Shown: positions 47,194-59,107, numbered from the stretch's first letter. The stretch is 64,000 bases of DNA from Owenia fusiformis (GCA_903813345.2 CAIIXF020000006.1:39151936-39215935), one strand, 5' to 3'. Made by a program: numbers and translations. The notes: generated by a model from the sequence alone, not told the origin.

Positions 47194-49606
47194 TGTCGCG
47201 CCGGGCCGATTCCCAGGAGTACCCTGTATGCAAACTTCAGGAAAGGCCAGGGACGATATAAGGGATCTTGGAGGTGTTATACACAGGTGCCGACCTGGTT
47301 TGGTGGTACGGCAGTTACCTTTCAAAGATGGCAATATAACAATGGTATACAGGGATTTTATAATCTATTCCAACGTAAAATAATAGTACAAATAATTTCA
47401 AAAATGTCTATATAGAGCTTGAATGTCTCTGTAATTGTTCCTTCTTGAATAATTGTAAGAGGAGGAGGATCTACTCCTCTGAACTATCTTCACCCTCTAG
47501 GAGGTCCTTCTGCTCCAACTGGTAAAATGGCCTGAGGAGGATCTGCTCCTCTGCAGCTTTCTTCACCTCTAAACTGGAATTTAACCTTGGGGGAGTTCCT
47601 TCTGCTCTAGGTATCGTCTCGTCTATATCACGGCTTCAATGTGATATCTATGGAGGAGGAACCACTCGGGAATGTCAATCAATACTCTGAGATTAGACCC
47701 GAGTTATAAATGCTCCAAATAATCTTCACTGCGCTGTCCCTCAGAGTCGTCTCACCTCGGAGGAATCAGGGCTCCAGGAGTTTTGGTTCCGGAAGTGTAA
47801 CCTTGGCTCAAGGAGTTATTTTGTCTCTATAAAACTGTCTCGTGGAAGGGGTCCAGGCTCCGGGAGTATCTTCTGCTCGGGGAGTCGCCACTTCACAGGA
47901 GAAACCTCTTCTTTTGTACAAGACCCTAGCTATTGGAATACCTTCCACTCCAGGAGTCTTCTCGTCTCTATAAAACTGTCTCGTGGAAGGGGTCCAGGCT
48001 CCGGGAGTACCTTCTGCTCGGGGAGTCGCCACTTCACAGGAGAAACCTCTTCTCTTGTACAAGACCCTAGCTATTGGAGTACCTTCCACTCCAGGAGTTG
48101 TCTCGTCTCAGGGGAAACCTCTGCTCCTGAACGCAACCCTGGCTATTGGGAGTACCTTCCGCACCGGGAGTCTTCTCGTCTCTAAAGTAACCTCGTCACC
48201 ACAGTAATCCCTTCTCAACCTCTACTCACACTGTCTCTTGGAAGGAGTCCAGGCTCTGGAGTAACTTCTGCTCAAGGAGTCACCACTTCACAAGAGATAC
48301 CACTACAACCTCTATAGAGAAATAACACCTCTGGAATGTCAATCAGATGGTGAGATTAGACCAGAGCTGCTACTTCTCGATCGTGGAGTACCTTAGTTCC
48401 GGCGGAGTAACCTTGGCTCCAATGGGAGTAAACCTTGCAACACAGAAATACCTTGGTTCCGGAAGTGTAACCTCAGTATCTAACTTCTGGAGGAGTCAAA
48501 TCACCTCGGAGGGTACATCCAGTTCAGCAACTTGTATCAATTTCGGATCATCAATAACTCGGAGGAGGAGAAGGAGCAACTCACGAATATCGATCATTAA
48601 ACTGAGATTAGACGGAGCTGTATCCTCAACCCTCGGAGCAAATTCCACTCTAGAATAGATGGAGGAGTAAGCACTCGGAGCTGGCAATTCTCGGAGCAGA
48701 TATGGCTCTCGACTAGATGGAGGAGTAATCGCTCGTAGCTGGCAATCCTCGGAGCAGATACAACTCTCGAATATCAATCACAACGGAGATTAGACAGAGC
48801 TGTAACTACTCGGACCAAATATAACTCAGAGGAGATATAACACTTAAATAATTGGAGGAGTAATCACTCGGAGCTGGCAATTCTCGGAGCAGATATGGCT
48901 CTCGAATATCAATCAGACTGAGATTAGACAAGAGCCTTAATTACTCGGAGGAGGAATTACTTCTTAAAATGACGTCACTTCCGTCAAAACAAAGATGGCT
49001 GACCGCTTGGAATTCTGGGAAGAAATCAAAATGGCGGACAGCAATATGGCGTCAAACTCAATAATCAAATTGCCAACTCACCCAAAACCGGCTGTTATCT
49101 TCTTGTATCTCGCCCAGTCAAAAACGAATGCAAAAACGAATGCAAAACTGCAGCAAATAATCCAAATAACCTGTAGATTGTCTAATATAGTTCTCAATTC
49201 AAATCGATCACGCTCTCACATAAAACGATACAAACTGACGAGGTGTTTCCTCTGCAAAGTCTTGGTTTACTCTGATTTACAGGTCACGATCTCACGCTGA
49301 AGTCCAGACATCTCAGGTTGCATCATGGGAAAATACAACTTAAGTTGGCGGTAAATTCAAATGAAGCCATCTGATTGGTTGAGCTCTGTTGCTGGGTGCT
49401 TAATTATTCTAATTTATTCCACTACAGTCTGCTGATCAAGTAAACATCCAAGTGCCTAGATGAGATTCTGCACATAGACACTTTACAATACAATTCTTTA
49501 ATTACAGTGGACAGAACATGAAATAAAGATGAAATAACATAAAACCCAGTAAAATAAACGTTTCACAAACCCTAGTACTACTCAGGGGGAATTAAAAATT
49601 CCCACA
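47194..49606 (-). repeat. 5' LTR (2413 bp)
   Basis: Same length and apparently same sequence as 41730-44142 (offset 5464). Its outer end is followed by the ATAT target duplication and then resumes segmental copy B ('ttaatatttcatttatc'). Confidence 0.92.
48995..49300 (+). CDS. 101-codon antisense open frame in the LTR (hypothetical)
   Basis: An ATG in a favourable context (aagATGG) about 12 bp after the CRE/ETS cluster opens a 101-codon frame on the strand opposite to gag. An identical frame is at 43531-43836. It has no recognisable domain. It could be translated from an antisense LTR transcript, but coding is unproven and length alone is weak evidence. Confidence 0.2.
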   Translation: MADRLEFWEEIKMADSNMASNSIIKLPTHPKPAVIFLYLAQSKTNAKTNAKLQQIIQITCRLSNIVLNSNRSRSHIKRYKLTRCFLCKVLVYSDLQVTISR

Positions 49607-49908
49607 ATATTTAATATTTCATTTATCTTATTTAATTGAATATTACTACTCGAATCGTTTCGAATTTGAATATGTAAAAAGTTATGTCTAGTTATGTCAA
49701 TATACATGTATGTATCAATAACTATGTTGATCAAAATGTCAATCTAAGTATCTAATATAAAAACGCCTAAAATGCATGACTTTCGTTCTTTCATTATCAT
49801 TATTATTATTACAAGTCAGACAGGAGGGTCGGTTTAGAATATCATCAGTCTTCATAATGTTACATATTTTAAATTAAAAATACATATTAAGATAATCTGT
49901 ATTTTCAG

Positions 49909-50095
49909 GAGGGAATAATTTCAAAGAAGCGCTGCATTCATACGTGATCTTTTCGAAGGCAACCTCCCATCTAAAAAATTGGTTTACACACATTATGCTA
50001 CTGCAATCGACACTAAAAATATCCATGTTGTTTTCAATGTCTCCATGGCGAGTGTATTAAGAAACAATCTAGAAGCTGCTGGGATGTTATTGTGA
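49909..50095 (+). pseudogene. G-alpha exon 8' (duplicate of exon 8, 1-nt deletion)
   Basis: 187 nt against 188 in exon 8. One G is missing: 'gaagcGctgcattc' in place of 'gaagcGGctgcattc' (about 49928-49933). The acceptor ttttcag is intact. After the deletion the frame diverges and ends at TAA at about 50058-50060, before the receptor-contacting C-terminus. Other changes are few (for example Tyr-Thr-Thr becomes Tyr-Ala-Thr if the frame is ignored). Either a dead exon or an assembly error. Confidence 0.8.
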
Positions 50096-50639
50096 CTCAT
50101 AAATGTTACCTTGACAACCATAGCAACAATGAAGTTGCAACTGACTACCATGGGCCTGAGGCTCTGGCTTGAACAGACAGTTCATGCCATTAATGAACCA
50201 AAAACTAGCTGCTGCAGACTTTATTGGAATTTGAATGAGAAAGCAATTGCAGGTACTTGTGAAAGCAGAAAATGCATTTCTCAATTCTGAATGGGTAGCC
50301 ATATTTTGATCTACTTCTGATTGGTCAATGTCAGATTAAATAATCTTTCTCTGAAAGAGCGAAGATGAAGCTCCCATTTAAAGATGCAAAATCACACCGA
50401 TAGGATGTTCATGAAATATTTTTATTGTTATTGCCAAGACACTTTATGGACACACTGTATATGGCTAATAATAGCACATTTGGGCTTCATGGAGAAACAA
50501 TCTCTTAGCTATATCTTTTATGAAAAAATCACCAATATACTGAAAATGATCTACAGAGGTGCTGAAATTAATTTAGTGCAAACATGAAATGAACTTTATG
50601 CAGAAATGAATACATATTGTACAGAAATAGCGTTGATGC

Positions 50640-52080
50640 AAGTCAACTCTAACCTTAGTCAAGACAGACCAAGGTCCATTCTGATTCTTGTCATTCCAAT
50701 CTCTAGTCAACTCATACCTTTAATCAACTCAGACCCTAGTCAAGTCATACCTCAGTAAACTCATACCAAAAAGTCAATTGCAACTCATGCTTCGGTAAAC
50801 TCAGACTCAGGTCAAATTATACATGAGTCAATTCAGACCCTAATCAACTCATACCTCAGTCAACTCATACCTTAGTAAACTCGGACTCAAATCAAATCAT
50901 ATCTCGGTCAATTCAGGCTCTAGTTAACTCATACCCCAGTATACTCATACCAGAGTCAATTCACACCTCACTCAACTAATACCATAAACTACTCATACAT
51001 CAGTCAAGTCGGAAACTATTCAACTCATACCCAAGTCACTTGAGACCCACTCAACTCAAGCCTCACTCAACGTAGACCCTTATAAAGTCATATTCAGTCA
51101 ATTCATACCCAAATCACTTGAGACCCACTCAACTCAAGCCTCACTCAACGCAGACCCTTATAAAGTCGTATTCAGTCAATTTATACCCAAGTCACTCGAG
51201 ACCCACTCAACTCAAGCCTCACTCAACGTAGACCCTTATAAAGTCATATTCAGTCAATTCATACCCAAGTCACTCGAGACCCACTCAACTCAAGCCTCAC
51301 TCAACGTAGACCCTTATAAAGTCATATTCAGTCAATCCATACCCAAGTCACTTGAGACCCACTCAACTCAAGCCTCACTCAACGCAGACCCTTATAAAGT
51401 CATATTCAGTCAATTCATACCCAAGTCACTTGAGACCCACTCAACTCAAGCCTCACTCAACGTAGGCCCTTATAAAATCATATTCAGTCAATTCATACCT
51501 GAGTCAAGCTATAACTTAATAGTCAATTCAGACTCTAGTTAGTTAGCTTATACCTTAATCAACTCAGACCCTGGTCAACTCATACCTCAGTCACCTGAGA
51601 CCCAGTCAACTCTAAATCAATTAACTCACCTTATATTCGCGAATGCAACTTTCGGCTGTCGGTTGCCAGATTAACCTTCTATTTTTTGACCAACTCATTT
51701 ATATATGAATAGTACCTGCCACTTTTCCATTTAAATCTAAATGAGTTTGCCATAAAAAGTAAGTTAATCCATCAACTAAGACCCTAGTCAACTCATATCA
51801 CACTAACGCATACCCGAGTCAAGTCATACCCTACTAAAATCAAGTCATACTTTAGTCAAATTAGATTTTAGTTAGGTCATATCTCAGTCAAATCAGACCC
51901 TTGTCAACTCATACCTAAATCATCTCAACCCCTATTGAACTCAATAGAACAGAATAGGGTAGAAAATGGAAACATTGATCTGTAACACTAATTTTTAATT
52001 TGACGAGATACAAGGTTGTAAAAAGGTCTGAGTTGATTAGGATCTGAGTTGACAAGGACTTGATTTAACTTAGGAAATCA
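50640..52080 (+). repeat. Degenerate 'agtcaactcatacc' array, copy B
   Basis: Counterpart of 36180-36960, roughly twice as long because of the 78-bp expansion inside it. Confidence 0.8.
51040..51490 (+). repeat. 78-bp tandem repeat, about 5.5 copies, only in copy B
   Basis: The unit contains 'acccttataaagtcatattc', 'agtcaattcatacccaagtc' and 'gacccactcaactcaagcct'. Copies are nearly identical, so the expansion is recent. Copy A passes straight from 'caagtcgga' to 'gagtcaa' at about 36500. Confidence 0.88.
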
Positions 52081-54210
52081 TTTCTAAGATAGAGATTCTT
52101 TACATGAAGTTTCATGTAGTTTTTGAATATGAATGATAAACTTATACAATTATATTGCTGTATATACATGTTGCTTTTTATACTATGAACTGTTTAAAAA
52201 ACTGTATAAATATTGACCAGAGAGAGTGTAAAATTTTCTAGGTAATATTTCCAAAAAGCACGGTGTCAATGTTTTTTAAATTTTGTTTTTTAAATTTTAT
52301 CCAATAACAAATAACAAGAATGAAAAAAAATATTGCCATGGTCACGGAAACAATAAAATAGATACAAATAGATAGGTAATAGATAATACGTACAGATATA
52401 TTATTATAAAAATCTGTAAAATGAAGAATTATGTAAAAAACGATATTGATTGTTTCAGTCAAAAGGTATGTAATTGTATTGTTATATTAATTTATTTTCA
52501 CATATCGGAGCTTGTAAATGTAGTTAAATAAATATAGATGTATATACATTATATTTCAATATAATACAGAATATTTGATTGTTGGATTTTGTCTATTTTT
52601 GGTCAAATTTTGCCATCAGGCTGCAACAACCCTGACAAAATTCTGTAACAGCATTAACAACAATTTGAAACAAAATTACTTGTAAATACCTTGATAAAAT
52701 ATAAAAAGTCTGTAATAACCTTGACAACAGTTCATAGCAGCCATGGCCGACATTCTGTGACAACTACGTCAACATTCTGTGACAGAATGTCCAGCAATCT
52801 GTAACAACCATTCCAACGTTGATAACAACCATGACAATGACCCTGACAACATTCAGTAAAACATGGACAACATTCCATAAAAATCAGTACATCAATATGT
52901 GACAACCCTGACAACATGCTATAACAGCGCATCAACAAGCAAAATGTCACCACCTGCCATTTTACAAGCACCAAACACCAATCGCAGAACACCATTCACA
53001 GATAAGTTGGAAACTATAGATATATGTTACCACTGGCAACATTTTGTATCCACCATGAAAACAGCACGTGACAACCCAGACAACATTCTGTAACAACCAT
53101 GAAAACAAACCTGTGTCAACCCTGACAACATTCTGTAAGAACCATGAAAACAAACCTGTGTCAACCCTGACAACATTCTGTAAGAACCATGAAAACAAAC
53201 CTGTGTCAACCCTGACAACATTCTGTAACAACCATGAAAACAAACCTGTGTCAACCCTGACAACATTCTGTAAGAACCATGAAAACAAACCTGTGTCAAC
53301 CCTGACAACATTTGGTAACAACCCGTGTCAACCATGACAACATTCTGTAACAACCGCGAAAACAACTTGTGTCAACCATGACAACATTATGTAAGAGCCA
53401 TGAAAACAACTTGTCTCAACCCTGACAACATTCTATAACAACCATGAAAACAATCGGTGTCATCCCTGACAACATTCTGTAAAAACCGTGAAAACAACTT
53501 GTGTCAACCCTGACGACAACATTCTGTAAAACCGTGAAAACAACCTGTGTCAACCCTGAGAACATTCTGCAACAACCATGAAAATAACACATGTCAACCC
53601 TGACAACATTCTGCAACAACCATGACAACAACACATGTCAACCATGACAACATTCTGTAACAACCATGAAAACAGTACATGTCAGCCCTGACAACATTCT
53701 GTAACAACCATGAAAATAACACATGTCAACCCTGACAACATTCTGCAACAACCATGACAACAACACATGTCAACCATGACAACATTCTGTAACAACCATG
53801 AAAACAGTACATGTCAGCCCTGACAACATTCTGTAACAACCATGAAAACAACTTGTGTCAACCCTGACAACATTCTGTAACAACAATAAAAAAAACCTGT
53901 GTCAACCATGACAACAACACATGTCATCCCTGACAACATTCTGTAACAACCATGACAACAACCTGTGTCAACCATGACAACAACACATGTCATCCCTGAC
54001 AACATTCTGTAACAACCATGAAAACAGTACATGTCAGCCCTGACAACATTCTGTAACAACCATGAAAACAACTTGTGTCATCCCTGACAACATTCTGTAA
54101 CAACAATAAAAAAAACCTGTGTCAACCCTGACAACATTCTGTAACAACCGTGAAAACAATCGGTGTCAACCCTGACAACATTCTGTAACAACCATGTAAA
54201 CAACCTGTGT

Positions 54211-54419
54211 TAAATGAGGCGATAAGTTCTGCAAATCTAGAAGAACTAGTTGAAAACACCCCAGACATAGAAGATTGTTGCAAAGCCTGGTCTGGAAAAT
54301 TCTTAGAACTAGCCAAGAAATACATACCCTTCAAAACGATCACAGTAAATAACAAGGATAAACCATGGATAACTAGTATGAAGAAAAACAACAGACTCTG
54401 TTGGTCGTTTCAAAATTGA
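54211..54419 (+). pseudogene. LINE ORF2 fragment upstream of the RT domain
   Basis: About 68 codons including 'KAWSGKFLELAKKYIPFKTI' and 'KDKPWITSMKK', a pattern typical of the segment between endonuclease and RT in Jockey/CR1-like LINEs. It ends at TGA just after the deletion point. Confidence 0.65.
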
Positions 54420-54447
54420 CTACAAAAAAGCCTCTCTAAGCAAACCA

Positions 54448-54828
54448 AACAAGCTATTCTCACAAGGAAAAGGAAAACATCACATAAACCTCTCAAGAAT
54501 AAGAATGGGACTCAGTGCCCTGAACAATCAGCGCATGATGTACCAGCTCATACCCGATGGTAGTTGTGACAATTGTCCCTCAAACAGGGAAGACGTAACA
54601 CACTTCTTCCTAAAATGTCCCCTATACGAACACCAACGGGTCATCCTACTCGAAGGAATCGATAGAATAATTGAACAATACCCTCCTAAAACCAGACATA
54701 ACCTCAAATCTATTGCATCTAAGGTTCAATTGCTCATTCATGGTAGCCCCTTGTTAACCCCAACATCAAACCAAAATATCCTAATGCTTTGTCAAAACTA
54801 CATAAAAAACACTGGACGTTTTCCATGA
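54448..54828 (+). pseudogene. LINE ORF2 C-terminal fragment with Cys/His motif
   Basis: Reads 'HHINLSRIRMGLSALNNQR' and then a Cys/His cluster 'CDNCPSNREDVTHFFLKCP', typical of the C-terminal region of non-LTR retrotransposons, ending at 54828. An ATG occurs at 54505, but homology starts upstream of it. The RT domain is missing. Confidence 0.75.
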
Positions 54829-55303
54829 TAATCGTCAAACACACTTACTAATTTAAACTTCAATTATTATAGTATATTCCAACATCTCTAATTATAATGT
54901 AAATAATAAAGAGAGGAGAGCCCCTCGATAAGCGAAATGCTTCTGGGCAATCCTCTTAAAATAAATACATTTTAAACAAAAAAAAACAAAAAACAACCTG
55001 TGTCAAACCTGACAACATTCTGTAACAACCATGTAAACAACCTGTGTCAAACCTGACAACATTCTGCAACAACCATGACAACAACACATGTCAGCCCTGA
55101 CAACATTCTGTAACAGCCATGTAAACAACCTGTGTCAACCCTGACAACATTTGGTAACAACAATAAAAACAACCTGTGTCAAACCTGACAACATTCTGCA
55201 ACAACCATGTAAACAATACATGTCAACCCTGACAACATTCTGTAACAACCATGAAAACAATACATGTCAACCCTGACAACATTCTGTAACAACCTTGAAA
55301 ACA

Positions 55304-55726
55304 GAATCAGCCATGTCATAACTAACCTACTTCCTGCATGATACCTCACCATTACTTCAATGTACTAAATGATAAGTTGATTGACTTCTAATATCCGGAT
55401 TTCTAATAAAAAAAGTTTACTTTGATTAAAGATGTCTCAAATTATCCATTAAACTATCTTTTTGCACGCCTTGACACTGACATAACTTCAATATTATATA
55501 AAATGACAAGGTGATTCACTTCAAACATCCGTCTGAGAAGACAACATTTGCTGATTTAAAAAATCTGATATTATCTATTCTGTCATAACATGAAGAAGGG
55601 GAATGATCCAAGAGTTCTCGAAGAAGACCTACATATCATCCTTCAAGATCGGTCCTTCACTGGTTTCATAGCAGATCATGATGAAATGCAATGAATTACT
55701 CTTGGGCCAAGGATGCTATACATGTA
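55304..55726. other. Noncoding stretch
   Basis: No feature recognised. Confidence 0.5.
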
Positions 55727-56070
55727 TATGTCTATAATGTAAATCTGTATTGAGAAGACATCGTTGCTGATTGGTCAAATCCACAGACAAATAACATCAT
55801 TCAATGGCGGTGTCAACATTTTGTAAAAATGCTTCAAATAAAGTTATGTTTATTTCTGGTGTGTTAACGATACCATAGGAATTGTTATTTCACATCAAGA
55901 TAAAGAAGGATGTAAGGAATATGCTAACATCGATTAAAACATCACAATGGCGTGTGATATTCGGTAACTAACCAGTGAAAACTTGGACAAACAAGGTTGG
56001 TAAGCAAGAGATGTAATTGTGTCTTTCATGTCAAAAGCTCTGGGGTTTTACCTCCTCTTTATCCTATATC
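55727..56070 (+). repeat. Dispersed repeat family B, copy 2
   Basis: Matches 14165-14512 (shared: 'ataatgtaaatctgtattga', 'gctgattggtcaaa', 'aatggcggt', 'gacatcaagataaagaa', 'ggtaagcaagaga'). The CRE of copy 1 is degraded here to 'taacatcat'. Confidence 0.6.
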
Positions 56071-57338
56071 ATCCTCCGATCACAGAGCTTCAAGATCGAG
56101 AATATCTTCTCTCTCTTTCCCGGGGGAAGGAGGTACGGAATCTGGACACCTGCTTAGGAGAATGACTGAACAGTGCTAATGGGGACATTAACATTTTGCT
56201 TCCCTATTGACTCAGAATCCTTGATAAGAGACATTGGTGCAATGGATACAAATTAAACCATATATAAGGTGAATTGTAATTAATAAAGATTGCCACTGGA
56301 AATATTAAGTCACAAAGCTGAAAATGATCCAGTTAGTTACAGCAGTCAAGAAATAATTAAGCAAACAGAAACCTGCCTATCAAAGTACTGATATTGTTAT
56401 TAGCTGTGTATATCACGGGGAAAGTCTACCTATATACCGCCTATACACAACCTACCGCCGAGTAATGGCCTAGTCACATAGCCCGAGCTCGGTGGATTTT
56501 TTTGGTGCCATCGAGCTCTCCTCATCGGAAGCAGAGCTCGGTGACGTGAACGGACTCCGTCTGGACATCTTCAGGCGACCGACCGAACACCGGCCGGTGA
56601 CCGTACGGAGTTTGTCTCAAAATGGTAGTTTTTTTCTGCCGATGTGGCAGCGACTACCGGCCGGAGGTCGGCCGGACATCGGAAGGAATACGGCCGGTAC
56701 CCGGGCAGGTTAAGTAGCGGTCACACTAGCCGTGTAGGCCCACCGTTCGCCACCGTGTGGCTAATTATGGCCAGACGGCGATGGCCGGCATGGTCACACG
56801 GTGGGCCGTTTCCCGGCCGTTTGAAAACGTTCAGGGAACGTTGCCGGCCATCCACACCCGGCGAATTTTTTGAGCATGCTCAAAACTTTTGCTGTTTGAC
56901 TAACGTTCGGCTGCGAACGGCGATAGCGGTATGGGAATGGTATGAGAACGGTGCGGCCGTTAAGGACACGTTCACAAGGCGGTGATGGGACGATGGGGGA
57001 CGTTGACTCAATCAGCGACGGGTTGCGAACGACAGTTTACCGCTTTGGTACCGTTCAATAAACGGGCTCTCAACGGGTGTTTGAAATGTCACATTAAACA
57101 TTTTCACGGAACCAGCCGCTTAACGCCTACATGTAGGTAACAGTCCATTGACGTGTTGACGGCCTTATAACGGCTTCATAACATCCTCCTAACATCCTAT
57201 TACCGTGAATTCGAAATCGTACCGTCTAATGACGCAGCTTGTCACCGTCTTCTGCAGTTTCTGCAGTTTTTTCCTCTTCGATTTATTCACTCCTGACCAT
57301 GTGACACTTTTGGTCGTGTCAGACTGTCAGTCTTCATC

Positions 57339-58041
57339 ATGGATTGTCCTGAAAAGGTTCGTTTAATGTACATGGTTGCCATTACTCAGAGAGAGCGGGA
57401 TGAAATTGACTTAGAAATTTGCAATCACATTCGTCGACATCAGCAGGAAAGGGCAAGGAAAGGTAGAAATGTATGGTCGAGAGAATGGGTGAAACGTCGC
57501 AGACAATTTGGCTTGTATGACCAGTTGATGGTAGAGCTTAGGAGGGAGGATCCACAAGCCTTTAAAAACTTTCTCAGGATGCCTCCGGAGATGTTTGATG
57601 AAATATTGAACAGAGTTGAACATCGCCTTACCAAACAACATACCAGGCTACGAGAGGCTCTCGAACCAGGCCTAAAGTTATCAGTGACGCTCCGTCATCT
57701 GGCATCGGGTGCGAAATACAGAGATCTTCAATACAGCTGGAGGATACCCCATAACTCAATCTCTGTTATCATCAGAGAAGTGTGTCAAGCGATAGTGGAT
57801 GAGTACCTGGATGAGGTGATGATGCCCCCGACCACTCCTGCTGCATGGCAAGCGATAGCTGACGGGTTCTTGAGTCGCTGGAACTTCCCAAACACCATAG
57901 GTGCCCTGGACGGGAAGCATGTCGCAATGAAATGCCCTGCAAAGTCGGGTTCCCTATACTACAACTACAAAGGTTTCTACTCTGTTGTGTTAATGGCGTT
58001 GGTAGACTCTGACTACAAGTTTATCTGGGCCGATCTTGGTG
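57339..58041 (+). CDS. Harbinger transposase exon 1
   Basis: Starts at ATG 57339 in context (tcatcATGGat) and ends with the first base of a Gly codon before gtaagt. Holds the first catalytic Asp (GALDGKHV). Confidence 0.85.
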
Positions 58042-59044
58042 GTAAGTGTTTCATGACAAAAAGAGACCATTTATAAACACAACGTCTCTTAATTCAATGA
58101 AATTCAGTTACACTTCGCAAGTTCGTCAGTTAAAAAATAAAATTATTTGTTTTAGACGACCATTACATAATTTACACAAAACAACATATTTCTTGAAGAC
58201 AATATTTCGTAAATGTTTTTGGATTTTGAGAGACGATCGGTGAATCAAATTAAACCTAGAGCGAGCATCAAGATTCCCTGGAAAATTTGTGAAATGTCAA
58301 GATAAAGTATGACGTTAAAGTCTCACAACGTTTTTGAATTTTTCTAGAAACATGGTTAGAAAGAATACTTCAAAATGTTCTATAAAGCGCATGGCACGTT
58401 TTTAATAAGGTGAAACTGAACGCTGTTCATTTCATAAATGCAACTGTTCTGTATTTTTAGGGAAGGGGGCAGCGTCTGACGCTCAAATTTATAATGCCTC
58501 AGAGCTCAAGCAGGGCATAGCTGATGGTTTCCTAAATCTCCCCGACCCCTCTCCACTCCCAAACGACAACCAGGAGGTACCGTATTTCTTTATAGGAGAT
58601 GATGCATTCGCCCTCACACCAAACATGATGAAGCCGTATGGTGGCAAAGGAAGGAACGTGGAAGAGCGTATATACAACTACCGTCTGTCAAGGGCACGTC
58701 GCTGTGTAGAAAACGCTTTCGGGATCATGGCGAACCGTTTTCAAGTGTTACTGACGACCATGGGCCATGCTCCTTCAACTGTTCGGTTGATTGTCCGCAC
58801 CTGTATGGTACTACACAATCTGATGCGCATGAGGTATCCCCAAATGCAAAACCAACTCATCAACCAGCATGGTGATTACGCACACCCAGCTGGACATTGG
58901 AGGGGAGCTAGAAATCTTGAAGATACACAAAGACAGGGGGGCCCGAATCGTGACAACCGGGAAGGCAAGAAACAACGCAATCTCCTCCGGCACTGGTGTA
59001 ACTGCGAGGCCGGGTCTGTACCATGGCAAGACAGGAAAATATGA
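57339..59044 (+). CDS. HARBI1-like PIF/Harbinger transposase (2 exons, 428 aa)
   Basis: DDE-type nuclease that cuts and pastes the element. Exons 57339-58041 and 58461-59044 join in phase 1 (donor gtaagt, acceptor tttttag). A charged N-terminal region (1-90) is followed by a helix-turn-helix-like segment (about 115-155, 'LRHLASGAKYRDLQYSW'). The catalytic triad lies in 'GALDGKHV' (first Asp), 'FIGDDAF' (second Asp) and 'RCVENAFG' (Glu). Spacing and the 'FRARRC.EN.FG'-like context fit the HARBI1 family, usually about 350 residues, so this protein is somewhat long at both ends. No stop or frameshift was seen, so it could be active. The last ~50 residues are unlike the family, and an overlapping +1 frame stays open to 59066, so the true C-terminus is less certain. 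Confidence 0.88.
58461..59044 (+). CDS. Harbinger transposase exon 2
   Basis: Begins after gtatttttag and continues 'GKGAASDAQIYNASELKQG', the family block just upstream of the second Asp. Carries the second Asp and the Glu. Stop at 59042-59044. Confidence 0.82.
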
Positions 59045-59107
59045 ATACGTACACTCCTGGTCATGATTTTCCGAGGATATAGAGCAATTGAGACTTGTTA
59101 GGTTATA

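Larger units (their letters stand above)
41730..49606 (-). mobile_element. Non-autonomous LTR retrotransposon (gag-protease only), 7877 bp
   Basis: Two 2413-bp LTRs (TG...CA) flank a 3051-bp internal region, with 4-bp target duplication ATAT (41726-41729, 49607-49610). Read on the minus strand: 5' LTR (49606-47194), primer-binding site, gag-protease ORF, polypurine tract, 3' LTR (44142-41730). There is no reverse transcriptase, RNase H, integrase or envelope. The paralogous segment near 35149-35166 preserves the empty site. The LTRs look identical by eye and encode identical ORFs, so insertion is recent. It must have been mobilised by enzymes supplied elsewhere. Gag and protease features point to a Ty3/gypsy-type relative. 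It lies antisense to the G-alpha gene, between exons 7' and 8'. Confidence 0.92.
54211..54990 (+). mobile_element. LINE copy lacking its reverse transcriptase (780 bp)
   Basis: Inserted in the minisatellite with AAACAACCTGTGT on both sides (54198-54210 and 54991-55003) and an A-rich tail. The first open segment (to 54419) resembles the linker after a LINE endonuclease (VNNKDKPWITSMKK). The second resembles the LINE C-terminus. The RT domain between them is gone. Confidence 0.8.
38192..55303 (+). repeat. Segmental duplication, copy B (expanded)
   Basis: Collinear with 33031-38191 but interrupted by a 489-bp MITE (41137-41625), a 7877-bp LTR element (41730-49606) and a 780-bp LINE derivative (54211-54990). 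Its minisatellites are longer. An extra ~85 bp at about 38435-38515 and different sequence at about 39290-39970 also distinguish it from copy A. Confidence 0.85.
52610..55303 (+). repeat. 44-45-bp minisatellite, copy B, split by a LINE
   Basis: Same unit as at 37560-38190 but about three times longer excluding the insert. Local higher-order blocks are present (for example 53590-53720 repeats nearby). Open frames such as 52962-53321 and 53068-53337 are artefacts of the unit. Confidence 0.9.

Noticed and set aside
52732-54391. Open frames on both strands across the 44-bp repeats (for example 52962-53321, 53068-53337)
   Set aside because: Periodic low-complexity translations of the minisatellite unit.
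58869-59066. Alternative +1 frame at the end of the Harbinger transposase
   Set aside because: The main frame carries the catalytic residues and is continuous; I could not show a frameshift, so it is only noted as an uncertainty in the C-terminus.
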